Shown piece after piece: positions 1 through 10,926 of a stretch of DNA of 24,822 nt. The notes below the pieces were generated by a model. The model made no database searches. It worked only from the letters and a program-made list of their open reading frames with translations, and was not told the DNA's origin. Both the position numbers and the translations under genes were made by a program. The stretch lies in the NCBI GenBank assembly GCA_910592005.1, contig CAJVPP010000903.1, positions 1-24,822 of the forward strand, read 5' to 3'. Source of the DNA: Funneliformis mosseae (Eukaryota; Glomeromycota; Glomeromycetes; Glomerales; Glomeraceae). Within the stretch, counting starts at the first letter, position 1; each line of letters begins with the position of its first letter.

Positions 1-199
1 TAAGTTAATTAAGTTGTTTCTTTGAGTTTACTTTTAGCATTATTTGCATTATGCAAAGAAAAAAAACGCGTAAAAAATAAAATATGTAAAAAAAATAAAA
101 CACAAGACATAATACGTAATGGGAATATTTATTTATTTTTTAATTTTTTAAAAACTAGATACAAAGAACTACAAAATTTTATATACATAAATTTAGTAG

Positions 200-447
200 A
201 ATTCATTTTAAGCAAAACTTCGTTGTATCAAAAAAAAATTCGTTATAAAGAAAATTCATTATAAAAATAGTCATTTTATATATAAATTTTTCTGACTTTA
301 ATTTGTTAAATATAGTATGAATTTTTAATTACTAAATTCAGTATAGTAAGGGTTTTTTTATATTTAAAAATCTGTTTAACACTAAAAATCTATTATATTG
401 TAAAATTCATTATATCAAAATTCATTATAGAAAGAGTTGACTGTATA
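200..447. mobile_element. possible end of a Tc1/pogo-like DNA transposon
   Basis: An 11-base motif AATTC(A/G)TTATA occurs four times (237-247, 253-263, 404-414, 419-429), and the last copy runs into AGAGTTGACTGTA ending at about 445. Read on the minus strand this gives a terminus of the form TACAGTCAACTCT. That resembles ends I remember for Tc1/pogo-type elements in fungi and animals, with a TA at the edge. The partner end would lie left of the window and no transposase is recognisable. The open frame at 22-264 is low-complexity and is not offered as its gene. Confidence 0.3.
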
Positions 448-487
448 AATATTATAAATATAATAAATTTAAATAATATTAACTTTT

Positions 488-605
488 GAGATTGAGATTT
501 GAGATTAAGATATAGGATTGAAATTATAGGATTAAAATGAAATTTGAGATTAGGATAGAATTAGAAGTTTAAAATTAGAATTAGAATAAAATAGGATAAA
601 ATAGA
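488..605. repeat. degenerate purine-rich simple repeat
   Basis: The plus strand is almost only A, G and T, with recurring words GAGATT, GGATTA, GGATAGAATTAGAA and ATAGGATAAA. It looks like a decayed short-unit tandem repeat. No function can be assigned. Confidence 0.4.
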
Positions 606-3061
606 ATTTTAAAAATAAGTATATAGATATTAACTATATATGAAAGACAAGTAAAGTTACTAATTAAATTAAAGTTCTAATGAATTGAATAATAATAAAA
701 ATTTTAAAAATGTTTTAATGAATAGATTTTTTATAATAATCAATTAATTAAAATAATTAACAAATTACTTTTAATCAAATTAAGATTAATCAGTAAAAAT
801 AAAAGATTAATATAATATTAGTATAATATTTAAAAAAAATTTAAAATATATAATAATAAGTTTGTAATTTTTATTGCATATAGTTTATGCATATTCTATG
901 AAATTTATTTTTAGAATTAAACTGATAAATTTAATACTATAATTTGATAAAGTATTAGTAAATATATAATTAAAAACTAATTTTTCAGTAAAATTAAAAA
1001 TATTAGATAAAATCTTATTTTATACATAAAATACGAAACAAAATTATAAATTAAGAAATATAATAAAATATTGATTAAAAATATAATATATAATAATTAA
1101 TTTAAAAAAATGCTATAAATATTTTAAAATCTCAAATATATATAAACTATTTTTTTATGATTTTATAAGTTTCAATATTTTGAAAATTGATCTATTAAAT
1201 ATTTTTATATTTTTGTAAATTTATTTTCTTATAATAATGATAATTATATAGAATCAAAATTAAAATTAACTTAATGGTAGATGATCAGATCTGAAAAATT
1301 ACACTAATAAATTTTTACTTTAATTTTTACTTATTATTTAAAAATATTAATTAATTTTTATAAAATTCTTAAGGATAACATTAGAAATATAATCATACTC
1401 TATTATATAAGAATAGCAATAAGAATTTATTTTATTTTTAAAGACAATATTTCTTAAATTTATCGATCAAAATTTATAATATATTTTTAATTAAACAATT
1501 TAATACATCTGAGTATTAGTCATTTTATCAATCATTTTAATTTGTAATAGTTTATTTTTTTAAAAAAAGTGATGTAGTTAAGATTGCTAGGTAAAATTTA
1601 GAGGTTTTGCAAGTTAACTAAATGATAAAAGATAAAATTTAACTTAAAACCTTATTAAAAAAATCTGAAAAAGGTAAAACTATATCAAAGCTTATAAAAA
1701 TGTAAAACTATATTAAAACCTTAATAAAAAATTAGTAAAATTAAAGTTTAGATATTTTGTCAAATCCAAATGAGTTTAAATAAGTAACCTTAGATGTAGT
1801 ATAGAATTTTTATTAGAATTTATTTTATTTTTTATTTTTTTATTTTATAATATTTTATTTTAATTATTATTAATTAATTTATTTTATTTTAATCATTATT
1901 TTATTGTATTTATTATTGAATAATTTTATAATTTTAAAGGGTAAAAGTATAGTAGATGCATAATTTTATTAAGTAAATTTAGAAAAAGGTACATAAAATT
2001 GAAAAAAACAAAAAAAGAAAAAAGTATAATATAATCTATTTTAACTTAAATTCACAGTATGTAAAAGGTCAAAAATATATTGATAATCATTATAAAATTG
2101 TTTAATTTAATAATTAATTTTTAGATTTTATCACGATCTTCTTGATAATCTCTTTCTTAAAAGATACATAATTATTCCTTTTCTTTAAATTAACAAATTT
2201 TATTTTTTTGATAAATCAAATAAAAGAAAGATTAGTTAACATATTTTTTAAATATTTATATTTAGAAGAAAGTTTAGCATTTTAATTTAATAAAAGTAAT
2301 AATTATTCTTTCAAATCGGAATTTTCTTAATGACTTTCTTTTTGATAAGTTTCTATTTGAATTTCTTGATAAAGACCTATAATCAAAATAGAAAAAGAGC
2401 GTATATTAAAAATATAAAGCTAAATATTCTGTGTCTAATATATATTAGTTTATTAAAAAGTTAACTTAATGAATCTAATAATATTCTATAAAATTATATA
2501 TTAATATAAAATAATAAAGGCTATAATAATCAGTTCTAAAATAAAGGAAATTTATATTTAAAAATCTAGTAGTATAAAGAAAAGAGCAAAAGTATTAATA
2601 TGTTACAATCAAATTAAACGTGATTAAATATATTATTTATAAATTACTTATATGATAGTATGGATTATATATATTTATTAAATTAAGTTAAATCTATGTA
2701 AGATGTAATTTATTTATTCATTATCTAATTTAGCACTATTTTAAATATATATGTAGTTTAATAAACTTTTTTACTTTTATATTTTATAATGAAATAATGA
2801 TTTATGTTTTTTAAAAAAGAATTTTTTATTTACTATATATGAGTTATATTTAAAGTATTAAAAGTTTAGAATCTAAAATTCAGAATTAATCTTAAACTCT
2901 AGGCTTATTAATAGATTTAGAAAGCATAAGCTTCTTTAATTTATATGTTTAGCTTTTAAATCCATTTTAAAAATCAAATATAAATATTAAAATAAAACAC
3001 TTTGAAATTGAATTTTATTTATTTTAATATATTTTAACTGATTTTAATATATATTAATTGA

Positions 3062-3182
3062 ATATTAATCAGATATAAATAAGATAGATCAAATTTTAAC
3101 TAATTCTTGATGTATACTAATCAGCTATAAGTATACTAATTAGTTATAATTAAGATAAGTTGAATATTAACTAATTTTTGAT
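3062..3182. repeat. diverged 50-bp direct duplication
   Basis: Positions 3062-3111 and 3133-3182 align without gaps over 50 bases with 40 identities by hand count. The copies start 71 bases apart. A shorter related piece (TATACTAATCAG...) lies between them at about 3113-3130. This looks like an old tandem duplication inside AT-rich DNA. Confidence 0.45.
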
Positions 3183-5100
3183 TGATTCTTGATATTGTCA
3201 ATATTAAAAATTTGCTTTAGAAAAATGATTTACAAAATCATTAGATTTAATTTTATGTAGATTATATTAAGAAAAATCTTATATTATATTATCAAAATTG
3301 ATTAATGTATTGCATTAGAAAATCAAATAAATTTATCTAATTTGTAGGATTTATAAAATTCATTTATTTCTTCTATTTCTTCTGTATTTTTATATAGCCT
3401 ATTTATTCTATTTATTCTGTTTCATCTGTAATTTTTTTAACATCTGTAATTTATTTTATTTATTTTTATTATTTTATTTATTATATTTAAGTATATTTTT
3501 ATTAAAATATATATCTATATTTAGTTAATTTATAATGTAATAAGTTAGCTGTAATAAATTAATTTTGTATAAATAGAATAACTTTTGCTTAAGTTATAAA
3601 TTAACTCTTTATGAGTTTTAGTATTATCCGCTAGTAAACATTCAGAGTCCATTTGCCTAAATAAAATAATTAATTTAAATTTACATAAAATTACTTTTTC
3701 TTTTAACATTATTCCTTATCTAAAATTTGTTGTAATATCTTACACTAACTTACTATTAAGTTTATTATTATAAGTTTGATTAAATATATCTTAAATTTTA
3801 AGATATAATAAATTGTTGAGTTGATTTAAGTGTAACAGATACCTGTAGAATTTAAAAAAAAATCTTAAGGACAGAAACTTCAACTTGAAAAAACAATTAT
3901 TACAACCTTTTAATTTAAATATTAAGATAATATTATGCTAGTTCTTTTAGATCGTGAGTAAATCACCTGTAATATCAAAGTTTAATAGAAGGTTTCTTTT
4001 ATACGAAAGAGTAAAATAAAGATATAAGATAAAAAAAATAAAATAAATACGATAAATTAGATAAAATGCGTATAATTAATTAATTAATAAATAAAAGACT
4101 AGTATTGCCTCTATCAGCGTATCTATATTAAATAATTTATTTCTTAAAAATTTACTATAAGACAAATTCACACACTTTCTATATCTCTTATAAAACTACT
4201 TCTATTTATATAAAAATATATTCTAATAATAATAAATCAAATAAAATAAAGAAAATAAATAAAATAATATAAATGAATAAAATAATTTAAATAAATAAAT
4301 AAATTAAATAAATTAAATAATGTTAATAATAAATGATGTAATAGGGTCTATTTACATAATAAAATTAGACTACCAAAATTAAGAAATAAGAAATGCAGAT
4401 TATTTATCTATCTAATTTAGCTATAATATTGTAAATCATTTTAATATTACATAAAATAAATTTTCTCCTAAATTTTATAAATCAATTTTGCATATTATTT
4501 TTAAGTATAATAATAACTAAAAATGAATTTGATGACAATATATACTAATTGTTAAGTTAATTTTTAATGATTTGTCAATTTTAGGCTAATTTTTTACATG
4601 TTTAATTTTTTATTTTGATCAGTAAATATTATAAGTTAAAAGAAGATATAATATATTAGGAAAATGAGAATTATCATTAAGTTCAAAGTGATTTTCTGAT
4701 AGTATAGAAAGATCAATAAATATGAATTATACATAACTATTTATAATACGCAACTAGCTAATCTTTGTTAATTTAACAATTAAGTAAATGAATAACAGAA
4801 TATTTTTTATTATTTTACGTAATATATAATTCTTCATTTCACTTTAGACTAATAAGAATTTTTGTATTCAGGTTTTAAATATTTAAGTAATTAACTATAT
4901 CTTATAATACAAGAAGAATTAACTTAAAAATTAAATATTTTGAGAAGATATATAAAGCGTAAATATGTAAAAAGCCTAAAAATAATTTTTTTAAGAATTT
5001 TAGTATATAAACCTTGTATATATTATTATTTTTAAAAGAAAATATAAGATATTTTATATTTTAAATCATAAAATTTATACTAAAAACACTTAATTTATTT

Positions 5101-7340
5101 TTACAAATGGTATTTTTTATTAATTAGATTAATAGCTAAATATTCTTTTATATTTTGTCAAACTGAAATTTGATAGTTTGTCAATACAAATTGACCTAAA
5201 ATATAATGAATTAATATTATATAATTGTGATTTTTTAAATAAAATTAGTATCTTATCATTTGAAATTACATTTTTTTTGTTAAAATAATATTGTATATTT
5301 GGAAAATTTTCAGATTTATACTAGCAAATATATGCTAGAAAATGTTTATCTAACTTGAATGGCAAATCAATTTTATAAATAAAATAATATTAGATTTGAT
5401 CTAGATAACAATTGACAATATCATTATTTATAATAATTTGGCTAAAATATACAAATTTTTTACATGTTACAAAGATATTGATGAACTAAAGATTTTAGAA
5501 CTAATTCAATACTTTTTAAATTAATTAATTTTGATCTGAATCATTATATCATCTTCTGAATCCTTATCAAATAGCTTCCTAAATTTTAATGTATTATTAG
5601 TTATCTTATAATATTTAATTATCAAATCAAGTATTTTGCTTTAAATAATTATATTATCAAATAATAATTTAAGAAATTTTTCAGAAAATGGTTCACTACT
5701 AATAACATTTAATTTCTTAATATTTCATGAATTCACCTAAAATCAGTAAATTACATTTAGAAGAAAATTTGTTTGTATTTGAAAAAAATCAATAAAAAGC
5801 TGATTGTTTAGCAATTTAAGCTTTTTTATCTTAATATTATACCAAAACTTGTAATACTGTCGATTTGAATATTAAACATAAATTGACATATTAGTTTAGA
5901 TTCAATTTTTCTATTACTATTTGGCAATGAACCTAAAAATTATTTATAAATTAGTAAGTTGATTTATTTAAGAAATTTTTAAAATATCTAATATTTTATT
6001 CATAATATTTAAAAAAAAATACCAAAATGCATATAATGAACCATAATTTATTGAGCAATTATATAAATAAAGAGAAAGGTAAAAATTTAACATGATTTTA
6101 TTATGTCTATGATTATTTTAATCAACTTTACTATTTTAATTAATCTTTAATTTTACAATCTAACTTACAAAATCCTTATGAAATATGTAAGAATCTTTTT
6201 ATTTATAATCAGAAAATATTTCTAAAGTGAAATAATAATATATATAGTGAAAAATATTCATCACTAATTAATCATAAAATTAGAAAATTCTTTTTCTTCA
6301 TGAATTTTACCTAAAATTTGATCTAGATCGAAAGGAATCTAAAACTTATTCATCTTTTTCTAAATCTTATTCAGGAAATTTGATGTCAAAATCCATTTAT
6401 ATCCAGATTCATTTTACTATTCATTATGTAATGCCTAAAAATTGGCAATGCATTAGGTTGATTATAATATTTTATAGGTTAAAATATAGCAAATGTAATA
6501 ATTCAGACCATCTTATGCCACTTTGCTTTATAAATCATTTTTATAAAACTTCTGAATTGCAGCGTCTCTATTTTAAAACATTTTAATGATGCTCAATTGG
6601 ATTTTGTATAATGAATCAATCATTAATATTATTCATTCCAGCAAAAATTATGCTGATGATTTTCATAATTTGCCTTTTTTTCATATCTATGACATGATAC
6701 TAAGGCCAAAATATGTCCACAATTTTTCTAGCAACTGACATATCACATGAAATAAGAATTAAAGCTGCACGAATGTTCTTTCATTTAGGATGTTTATATG
6801 TTTTAGCTATTGTTAATCCATTCCAAAGAGATTCCAATTCATCTACAATTGGCACTAAATAGTGATTTATTTTATGTAAACTGACTTCACTTAGTTTGAG
6901 TAAAAAACCAAGAGTCAGTAAATTTTCATGTTTAATCATATATCAAATGGTAAATTGCATATAGCGGTATATATTACTCCAATGCTATAAATAGTACTAT
7001 CATATGCTGGAACCAATTGAGATTTAGCATAAATTCAAAATGAGAATCAGTCACTTCATCTCGAAAAAATTTGCTTAATCTTCTTCAAAGGATTCTTTTA
7101 ACATCTGTCACACTTCACCATCATATATCAGTCATAATGTTGTTGAAACGCTGATGATTTATCCATTATCTTAAGCTAGTTTCAAAATTAGGCCGACGAT
7201 ACATAGAAGCGAGTTGTTGTTGTATTTCTGAAAACGGAAAGATTAAATTAGGTTGAATTACTGTTTGATTTGTCGATACGCCGATTATTTGAGATAATGG
7301 AGTATTGCAAAAGCGTAATTTGCAAACTAACAAATTTGAG
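5101..7340 (-). pseudogene. decayed Tnp2-like (CACTA-type) transposase
   Basis: Reading the minus strand from 7340 to 5101 in shifting frames gives a chain of short matches, in the right order, to the Tnp2-like transposase family that I remember as abundant in Rhizophagus. The pieces are: SQIIGVSTNQTVIQPNLIF and MYRRPNFETSLR (about 7165-7310); AYDSTIYSIGVIYTAICNLP (about 6945-7015); LESLWNGLTIAKTYKHPK (about 6785-6840); LISCDMSVARKI then VSCHRYEKKANYENHQHN (about 6660-6760); IRWSELLHLPYFN (about 6455-6505); NYGSLYAFWYF (about 6020-6055); GSLPNSNRKIESKLICQFMF (about 5870-5932); and a tail ending INKKYHL with a stop at 5101-5103. Many in-frame stops and frameshifts separate them, so the gene cannot work. 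Several expected Trp, Gln and Cys codons read as TGA/TAG, TAA and TAT, as G-to-A or C-to-T changes would produce. Terminal repeats were not located. Family naming is from memory. Confidence 0.7.
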
Positions 7341-7344
7341 TTCT

Positions 7345-8884
7345 AATAGCATATTTCAAAATATTCCAAAGCATAAAGTAGTTCAATCTCGTCAAATGAG
7401 AAAGGAATTAATGCTGATTTAATTTGCGAAATTTTATAAATATGTTTTCTATCAAGGCGAAGTTCGCTTAGCGTAACTCGATCACCTAAAATAAATTACC
7501 AATGTAAGAATTTATAATATTAAAAAGAAGCTAGTAAATACATTACCAATAAATTGCATCATAAATGTGCGCAATTTTTCTGCACTCTTATCTAGATAGT
7601 ATCTGAGTAGTGACACCGCCCGAACATAGCCTCCTTAATAAGCTTTTCGATATCCTCTTTAAAACGGCGTTTCCGGGACCTCCTGAAACTTCAATGCATA
7701 CAATCTCTTTGTTACTTGCAACTTTCATACAGATACCGTCTGCTTTTATTTATTGTCAAATCGAAATCTGGGAACAACATCTTCACATCCTTGATAGATC
7801 AACCTGCACCTCGATCCAATCAAATATATTCTTTATAGAATGATTGGATTGCTTTGAACAAAGGGGCGATTCTATCTACGATGTATTTCCTTTCCCCAAT
7901 ATTGCGGTCTAATGTGTTTTCGCTGGTCATAGAGAAACTGAGTCGAAGAAGTGTGAATTAGTCTGCCATGCCAAGGAGAACATATTAGAATCCTGGGCAA
8001 TATACTTATAAGTCATAAAGAATAGATTCGCAAACCTTTCGAAATTGATGATCAGGGCTCAATGGAGTCATCATAACACTCTTGAATACATCTTTTTCTG
8101 ACTACGTAAGAGATAAGTAAGAGAAATCTTTAATATATATTTGCTATAACGTCTAAAAGAGATAAATTTTATTTACCGATAGTATATTTACAAGCAAATC
8201 ACGAATGACGTTTGGGATTGCATCAACCTGATCAGCTTTATTATTACACATTGATTGTTAACGTTTACCGAAATATGTTTGGCCAAATATTGTATAGATT
8301 TCTCGCTAAGGATTGGCTTTGTGGAGTAGTAATAGGTATTTCACAATGTCTTAGTGGTGGTGTCTTGAAAAAAAACAAACACTACACCGGCGTAGCTCTT
8401 AACAGATTATATAAGACATGTAAACTTACGCCTTCATCATCAGATTATATGTGCGTTTCTTGATCAATTAAAATACTTGAGAGATTCATTAAGATGTGTT
8501 GTCTAAATAGGTATAGATGAGTCAATGATTGAAAATACGTGATTATTACTCTATAAAGAGCAAGATACCTCAAAAAGCTGACTTTGGGTTTGCTCACTAA
8601 ATTGAGCTTCGTATCTATTTTCTCGGATAATCTTAACATGCTTCTCTAGTTGTTGATCCCGCATGTGTATATAATCCAACTAAAATACGAGAAAAGCAAG
8701 TCATGGCATATTTATGATTTGAATAACGTTCATTATAACAGTAGAATTTACTTACATCTGAAGACTCTATTTGCCATAATTTTCTCTTTCTTAGTATGTC
8801 CGTATTTTCAAAAACATTCACTTCAAACGAATTGTTTCCATTTTTAGAAGGAAGAAATATTGGTAAGAATTTTAACTTTTTCAA
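7345..8884 (-). pseudogene. broken gene of a dispersed, unnamed fungal family
   Basis: The minus strand starts at 8884 with a readable N-terminus (KFLPIFLPSKNGNNSFEVNV, then ENTDILRKRKLWQIESSD). An intron at 8755-8680 (GTAAGT...TTTTAG) follows, then LDYIHMRDQQLEKHVKIIRE. Later pieces are KADQVDAIPNVIRDLLVNIL (about 8180-8245), GERKYIVDRIAPLFKAIQSF (about 7843-7903), ASNKEIVCIEVSGGPGNAV (about 7672-7730), EDIEKLIKEAMFG (about 7613-7651), SLLRYYLDKSAEKLRTFMMQ (about 7553-7613), a second intron at 7546-7486, and GDRVTLSELRLDRKHIYKIS with IKSALIPFSF (about 7410-7485). Stops and single-base shifts lie between pieces, so it is broken. The family is familiar to me as expanded in Rhizophagus. The IEVSGG block could be part of a nuclease-like fold, but no function is claimed. 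It is less AT-rich than the transposase next to it and keeps splice sites, so it looks younger. Confidence 0.6.
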
Positions 8885-8909
8885 TGAATATATTATTTAT
8901 AGGGCTGAA

Positions 8910-8924
8910 AAACCCTTCACGTGA
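8910..8924 (+). promoter_or_regulatory. E-box palindrome upstream of the uS14 gene
   Basis: AAACCCTT (8910-8917) overlaps the perfect palindrome TCACGTGA (8917-8924), about 125-140 bases before the uS14 start codon. CACGTG is bound by bHLH factors such as Cbf1, and AAACCCT-like boxes are common before ribosomal-protein genes in several fungi. Binding here is inferred from sequence only. The site also lies just outside the divergent relic that starts at 8884. Confidence 0.45.
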
Positions 8925-9047
8925 CAATTATGAATTCACATGATATCAAATTTTTTAGTATTTAGAGAGGATCGAAAAAAATTTTGAACCATCCTCTTTG
9001 AAATTTGATATCAAGCACATAAGTACGTACAAACAAAACGTAAAAAG

Positions 9048-9122
9048 ATGGCTCACGATCAAGTTTGGTTTTCTCGTCCTCGTCGTTATGGAAAAGGTTC
9101 TCGCGAGTGGTAAATTAAATAT

Positions 9123-9161
<39 letters not shown>

Positions 9162-9389
9162 GTTATACCAACATTCTTATTTTTATTTATAATAATAAAG
9201 CCGTGTATGCTCTCATCGTGCCGGCTTAATCCGTAAATATAACTTAAATGTTTGCCGTCAATGCTTTCGTGAATATTCCAAAGATATTGGTTTTATTAAG
9301 GTACATTTTTATAACAAGGCAACAGTTAAACAAATAAATATTATTAATCAATCTAACAAAATTTACTTCTTAATTAATAGTACCGATAA
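9048..9389 (+). CDS. RPS29: 40S ribosomal protein uS14 (S29)
   Basis: Small-subunit ribosomal protein uS14 sits in the 40S head near the mRNA path and binds one zinc ion. Three exons join in frame: 9048-9109, 9201-9300 and 9381-9389, giving 56 residues, exactly the family length. The product starts [20 protein letters not shown], and the first junction makes the codon TG|C of the first zinc Cys. CRVC (residues 21-24) and CRQC (39-42) are the four zinc ligands, and [16 protein letters not shown] is the conserved core. The last exon encodes only Tyr-Arg-stop, giving the C-terminus IKYR, close to the yeast ending NKFR; that match chose the acceptor. Intron 1 contains an unbroken run of 35 T (9126-9160). 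It is divergent from the broken gene at 7345-8884. I am very sure of the identity, slightly less of the 9-nt last exon. Confidence 0.93.
9126..9160 (+). repeat. run of 35 T in uS14 intron 1
   Basis: An uninterrupted homopolymer of T lies between donor GTAAAT (9110) and acceptor AATAATAAAG (ending 9200). Its exact length is prone to sequencing and replication error. Confidence 0.9.
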
Positions 9390-9780
9390 GCATTCAAATA
9401 TTGTTAATTAGTAAAAAAAAGTAAATTACTATTTACAATATTTAATAAGATGTAAAAATTCAATGAATTTCTACCACTTTAATAAATTTTAAAATATTTT
9501 ATTAATTTTCTAATAATAAAAAAAGCGCATTTGCAAAATTTTTGATTATGTTCGGAATTAAAAAACAAAAATATATATATATATAAATATATAAAAGAAT
9601 TTTTTTACTGAAAAAGTAGACAACTTGTATTATAAGAAAGGAGAATTCAACCAATGCCAGTCGTTTCAAAGAAGAATGTAATCCTTCTTGCCCTTCGTGA
9701 ATAAGTTAGGAAGAAATCATAAGAATTCTGGGACATAAATTGAAAATCATATATTAAAAACATGTGTCCAACGCATATGC
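9390..9780. other. convergent spacer
   Basis: This spacer lies between the 3' ends of the uS14 gene (plus) and the MATH-BTB gene (minus). It is AT-rich, with AT dinucleotide tracts near 9570-9590. A less AT-rich piece at 9650-9710 opens no frame longer than about 16 codons and matches nothing I recognise; it may be 3' UTR of either gene. Confidence 0.5.
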
Positions 9781-10926
9781 TCAACAGTCTGTATATAATT
9801 TCAAACACTCACCTATCCTATTATTCGGTGTAAAAAAACTTTGTAAGACCAATTCAACAATACGATCAACGTGACCACTTGCAAACACTTGTTTCATGTT
9901 GTCAGTATCCTTTATATCGTTCCAATGTTTTACGGCGAAATCTTGACCAGCATCTTTTAATCGGTCATCATAATATTTCCAACCCAACATTAAGATTTGA
10001 TCCCAATTTTCATGATTCATCAGTTTAATGATCCTTTTGGCAGCCATTCGACCAAGTTGTTCTAAGCTAAGCATATCAGCCTTAGAATAAATCTCCCTTA
10101 AAAGCTCAAATGTTAATCCCTCTTCCAGTTTTCCGGTGTAAAGATGATGGACAATACATCGAAACGCGTCAAATGGCATATCTTTAATGGAGATGGTTTT
10201 CATATGACCTTCCAACCATTCTCCTTCCAACATTTTTTCAAAGTATGTTGATCGAGCTGTAAGGATAACTCTATGAGCTTTCATGTTTGAACCACAATCA
10301 AATACGAATTCAACATCACAAAATCTATCCACTCCAAAATACCTCTCAAAGGACATAAGTGAAACATTATTTATGTCCATTGAACTCGAACCTTCTCCAG
10401 AAGTGATGGCATCTTCAAAGATTTGAGCTCGAACTATTAAATCTACTTCAGCATCATTTGGGAATATTTCTCTAAGAGGAACTATCCTCGCAAATCCATA
10501 ATCCGCCTTTACTCCGTTGAATTCAAATTTCGTCTCCAAGGTATGACGGTCTATTACAAGTATAGGTGATTGCTTTGTGGTTGGAATATTTAAATCTCGA
10601 TAAAGTGATAATTGAAATTTCGTGTGCCTTCCCGTTATATTATTTTGTTTCTCATAATGTGTCTGAATTGATTCAAGATAAAGAGAAATGAAATCATTTG
10701 ATATCTTATCTACACCATTAGGAAACAGTTTTAGCCTCCATAAATATCCCGTATTATTGTAAGAGTTATTTTGTTCATTAATGACACTGATGTCACTTGA
10801 TTTTACACTTTGACCCCTTGGTGACCAAAATCTTTCACTATAGAAAAAACTACCATTTGGGTGTCTAGCCACTAGCTCGTTAAAGCAACTTATTTTCCAT
10901 GTGAAGGTAAAGTGATTTCCTTCCAT
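9781..10926 (-). CDS. MATH-BTB/POZ domain protein (SPOP-like)
   Basis: This is probably a substrate adaptor of Cullin-3 ubiquitin ligases: MATH/TRAF domains select the substrate and the BTB domain binds Cul3 and dimerises. It is one uninterrupted frame of 381 residues from ATG at 10926-10924. Residues about 1-170 form the MATH-like part (start MEGNHFTFTWKISCFNELV, with SNDFISLYLES and GFARIVPLREIF). Residues about 190-300 are BTB: CDVEFVFDCG, KAHRVILTARSTYFEKML and FRCIVHHLYTGKLE are typical. The rest (about 300-375) is a helical BACK-like segment. The last 11 residues may be read-through into an intron, since a GT-AG donor (GTGAGT) follows NNRIG, but no good downstream exon was found. Such proteins form large, variable families in Rhizophagus-type fungi. 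The substrate is unknown. There is no intron, unlike its neighbours. Confidence 0.85.
   Translation of the reverse strand: MEGNHFTFTWKISCFNELVARHPNGSFFYSERFWSPRGQSVKSSDISVINEQNNSYNNTGYLWRLKLFPNGVDKISNDFISLYLESIQTHYEKQNNITGRHTKFQLSLYRDLNIPTTKQSPILVIDRHTLETKFEFNGVKADYGFARIVPLREIFPNDAEVDLIVRAQIFEDAITSGEGSSSMDINNVSLMSFERYFGVDRFCDVEFVFDCGSNMKAHRVILTARSTYFEKMLEGEWLEGHMKTISIKDMPFDAFRCIVHHLYTGKLEEGLTFELLREIYSKADMLSLEQLGRMAAKRIIKLMNHENWDQILMLGWKYYDDRLKDAGQDFAVKHWNDIKDTDNMKQVFASGHVDRIVELVLQSFFTPNNRIGECLKLYTDC

Larger units (their letters stand above)
448..5100. other. AT-rich gene-free stretch
   Basis: I see no gene here. Composition is extremely AT-rich on both strands, stop codons are frequent in every frame, and no RNA gene is recognisable. 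It contains a purine-skewed stretch built from GAGATT/GGATTA-like words (488-605), T-rich tracts (1801-1920, 3361-3480) and a diverged 50-bp direct duplication (3062-3111 and 3133-3182). Because the adjoining 5101-7340 is a transposase relic decayed toward AT, this stretch may be older transposon debris beyond recognition. That last point is inference. Confidence 0.6.

Noticed and set aside
22..264. 80-codon open frame at the left edge
   Set aside because: Low-complexity Lys/Asn/Ile/Phe composition in AT-rich DNA, no ATG start and no family resemblance; at most transposon debris.
6380..6586. 68-codon plus-strand frame
   Set aside because: It lies antisense over the readable transposase relic, whose minus-strand fragments explain the sequence better.
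8212..8463. 83-codon plus-strand frame
   Set aside because: Antisense to the minus-strand broken gene; the minus reading gives family-like blocks in order, this one does not.
8998..9192. 64-codon frame running through the T35 tract
   Set aside because: It is out of frame with uS14 and made partly of polyphenylalanine; the spliced uS14 model accounts for the region.
9650..9720. Less AT-rich patch possibly coding MPVVSKKNVILLALRE
   Set aside because: Only about 16 codons, no family match, and it could not be spliced in frame to the MATH-BTB gene.
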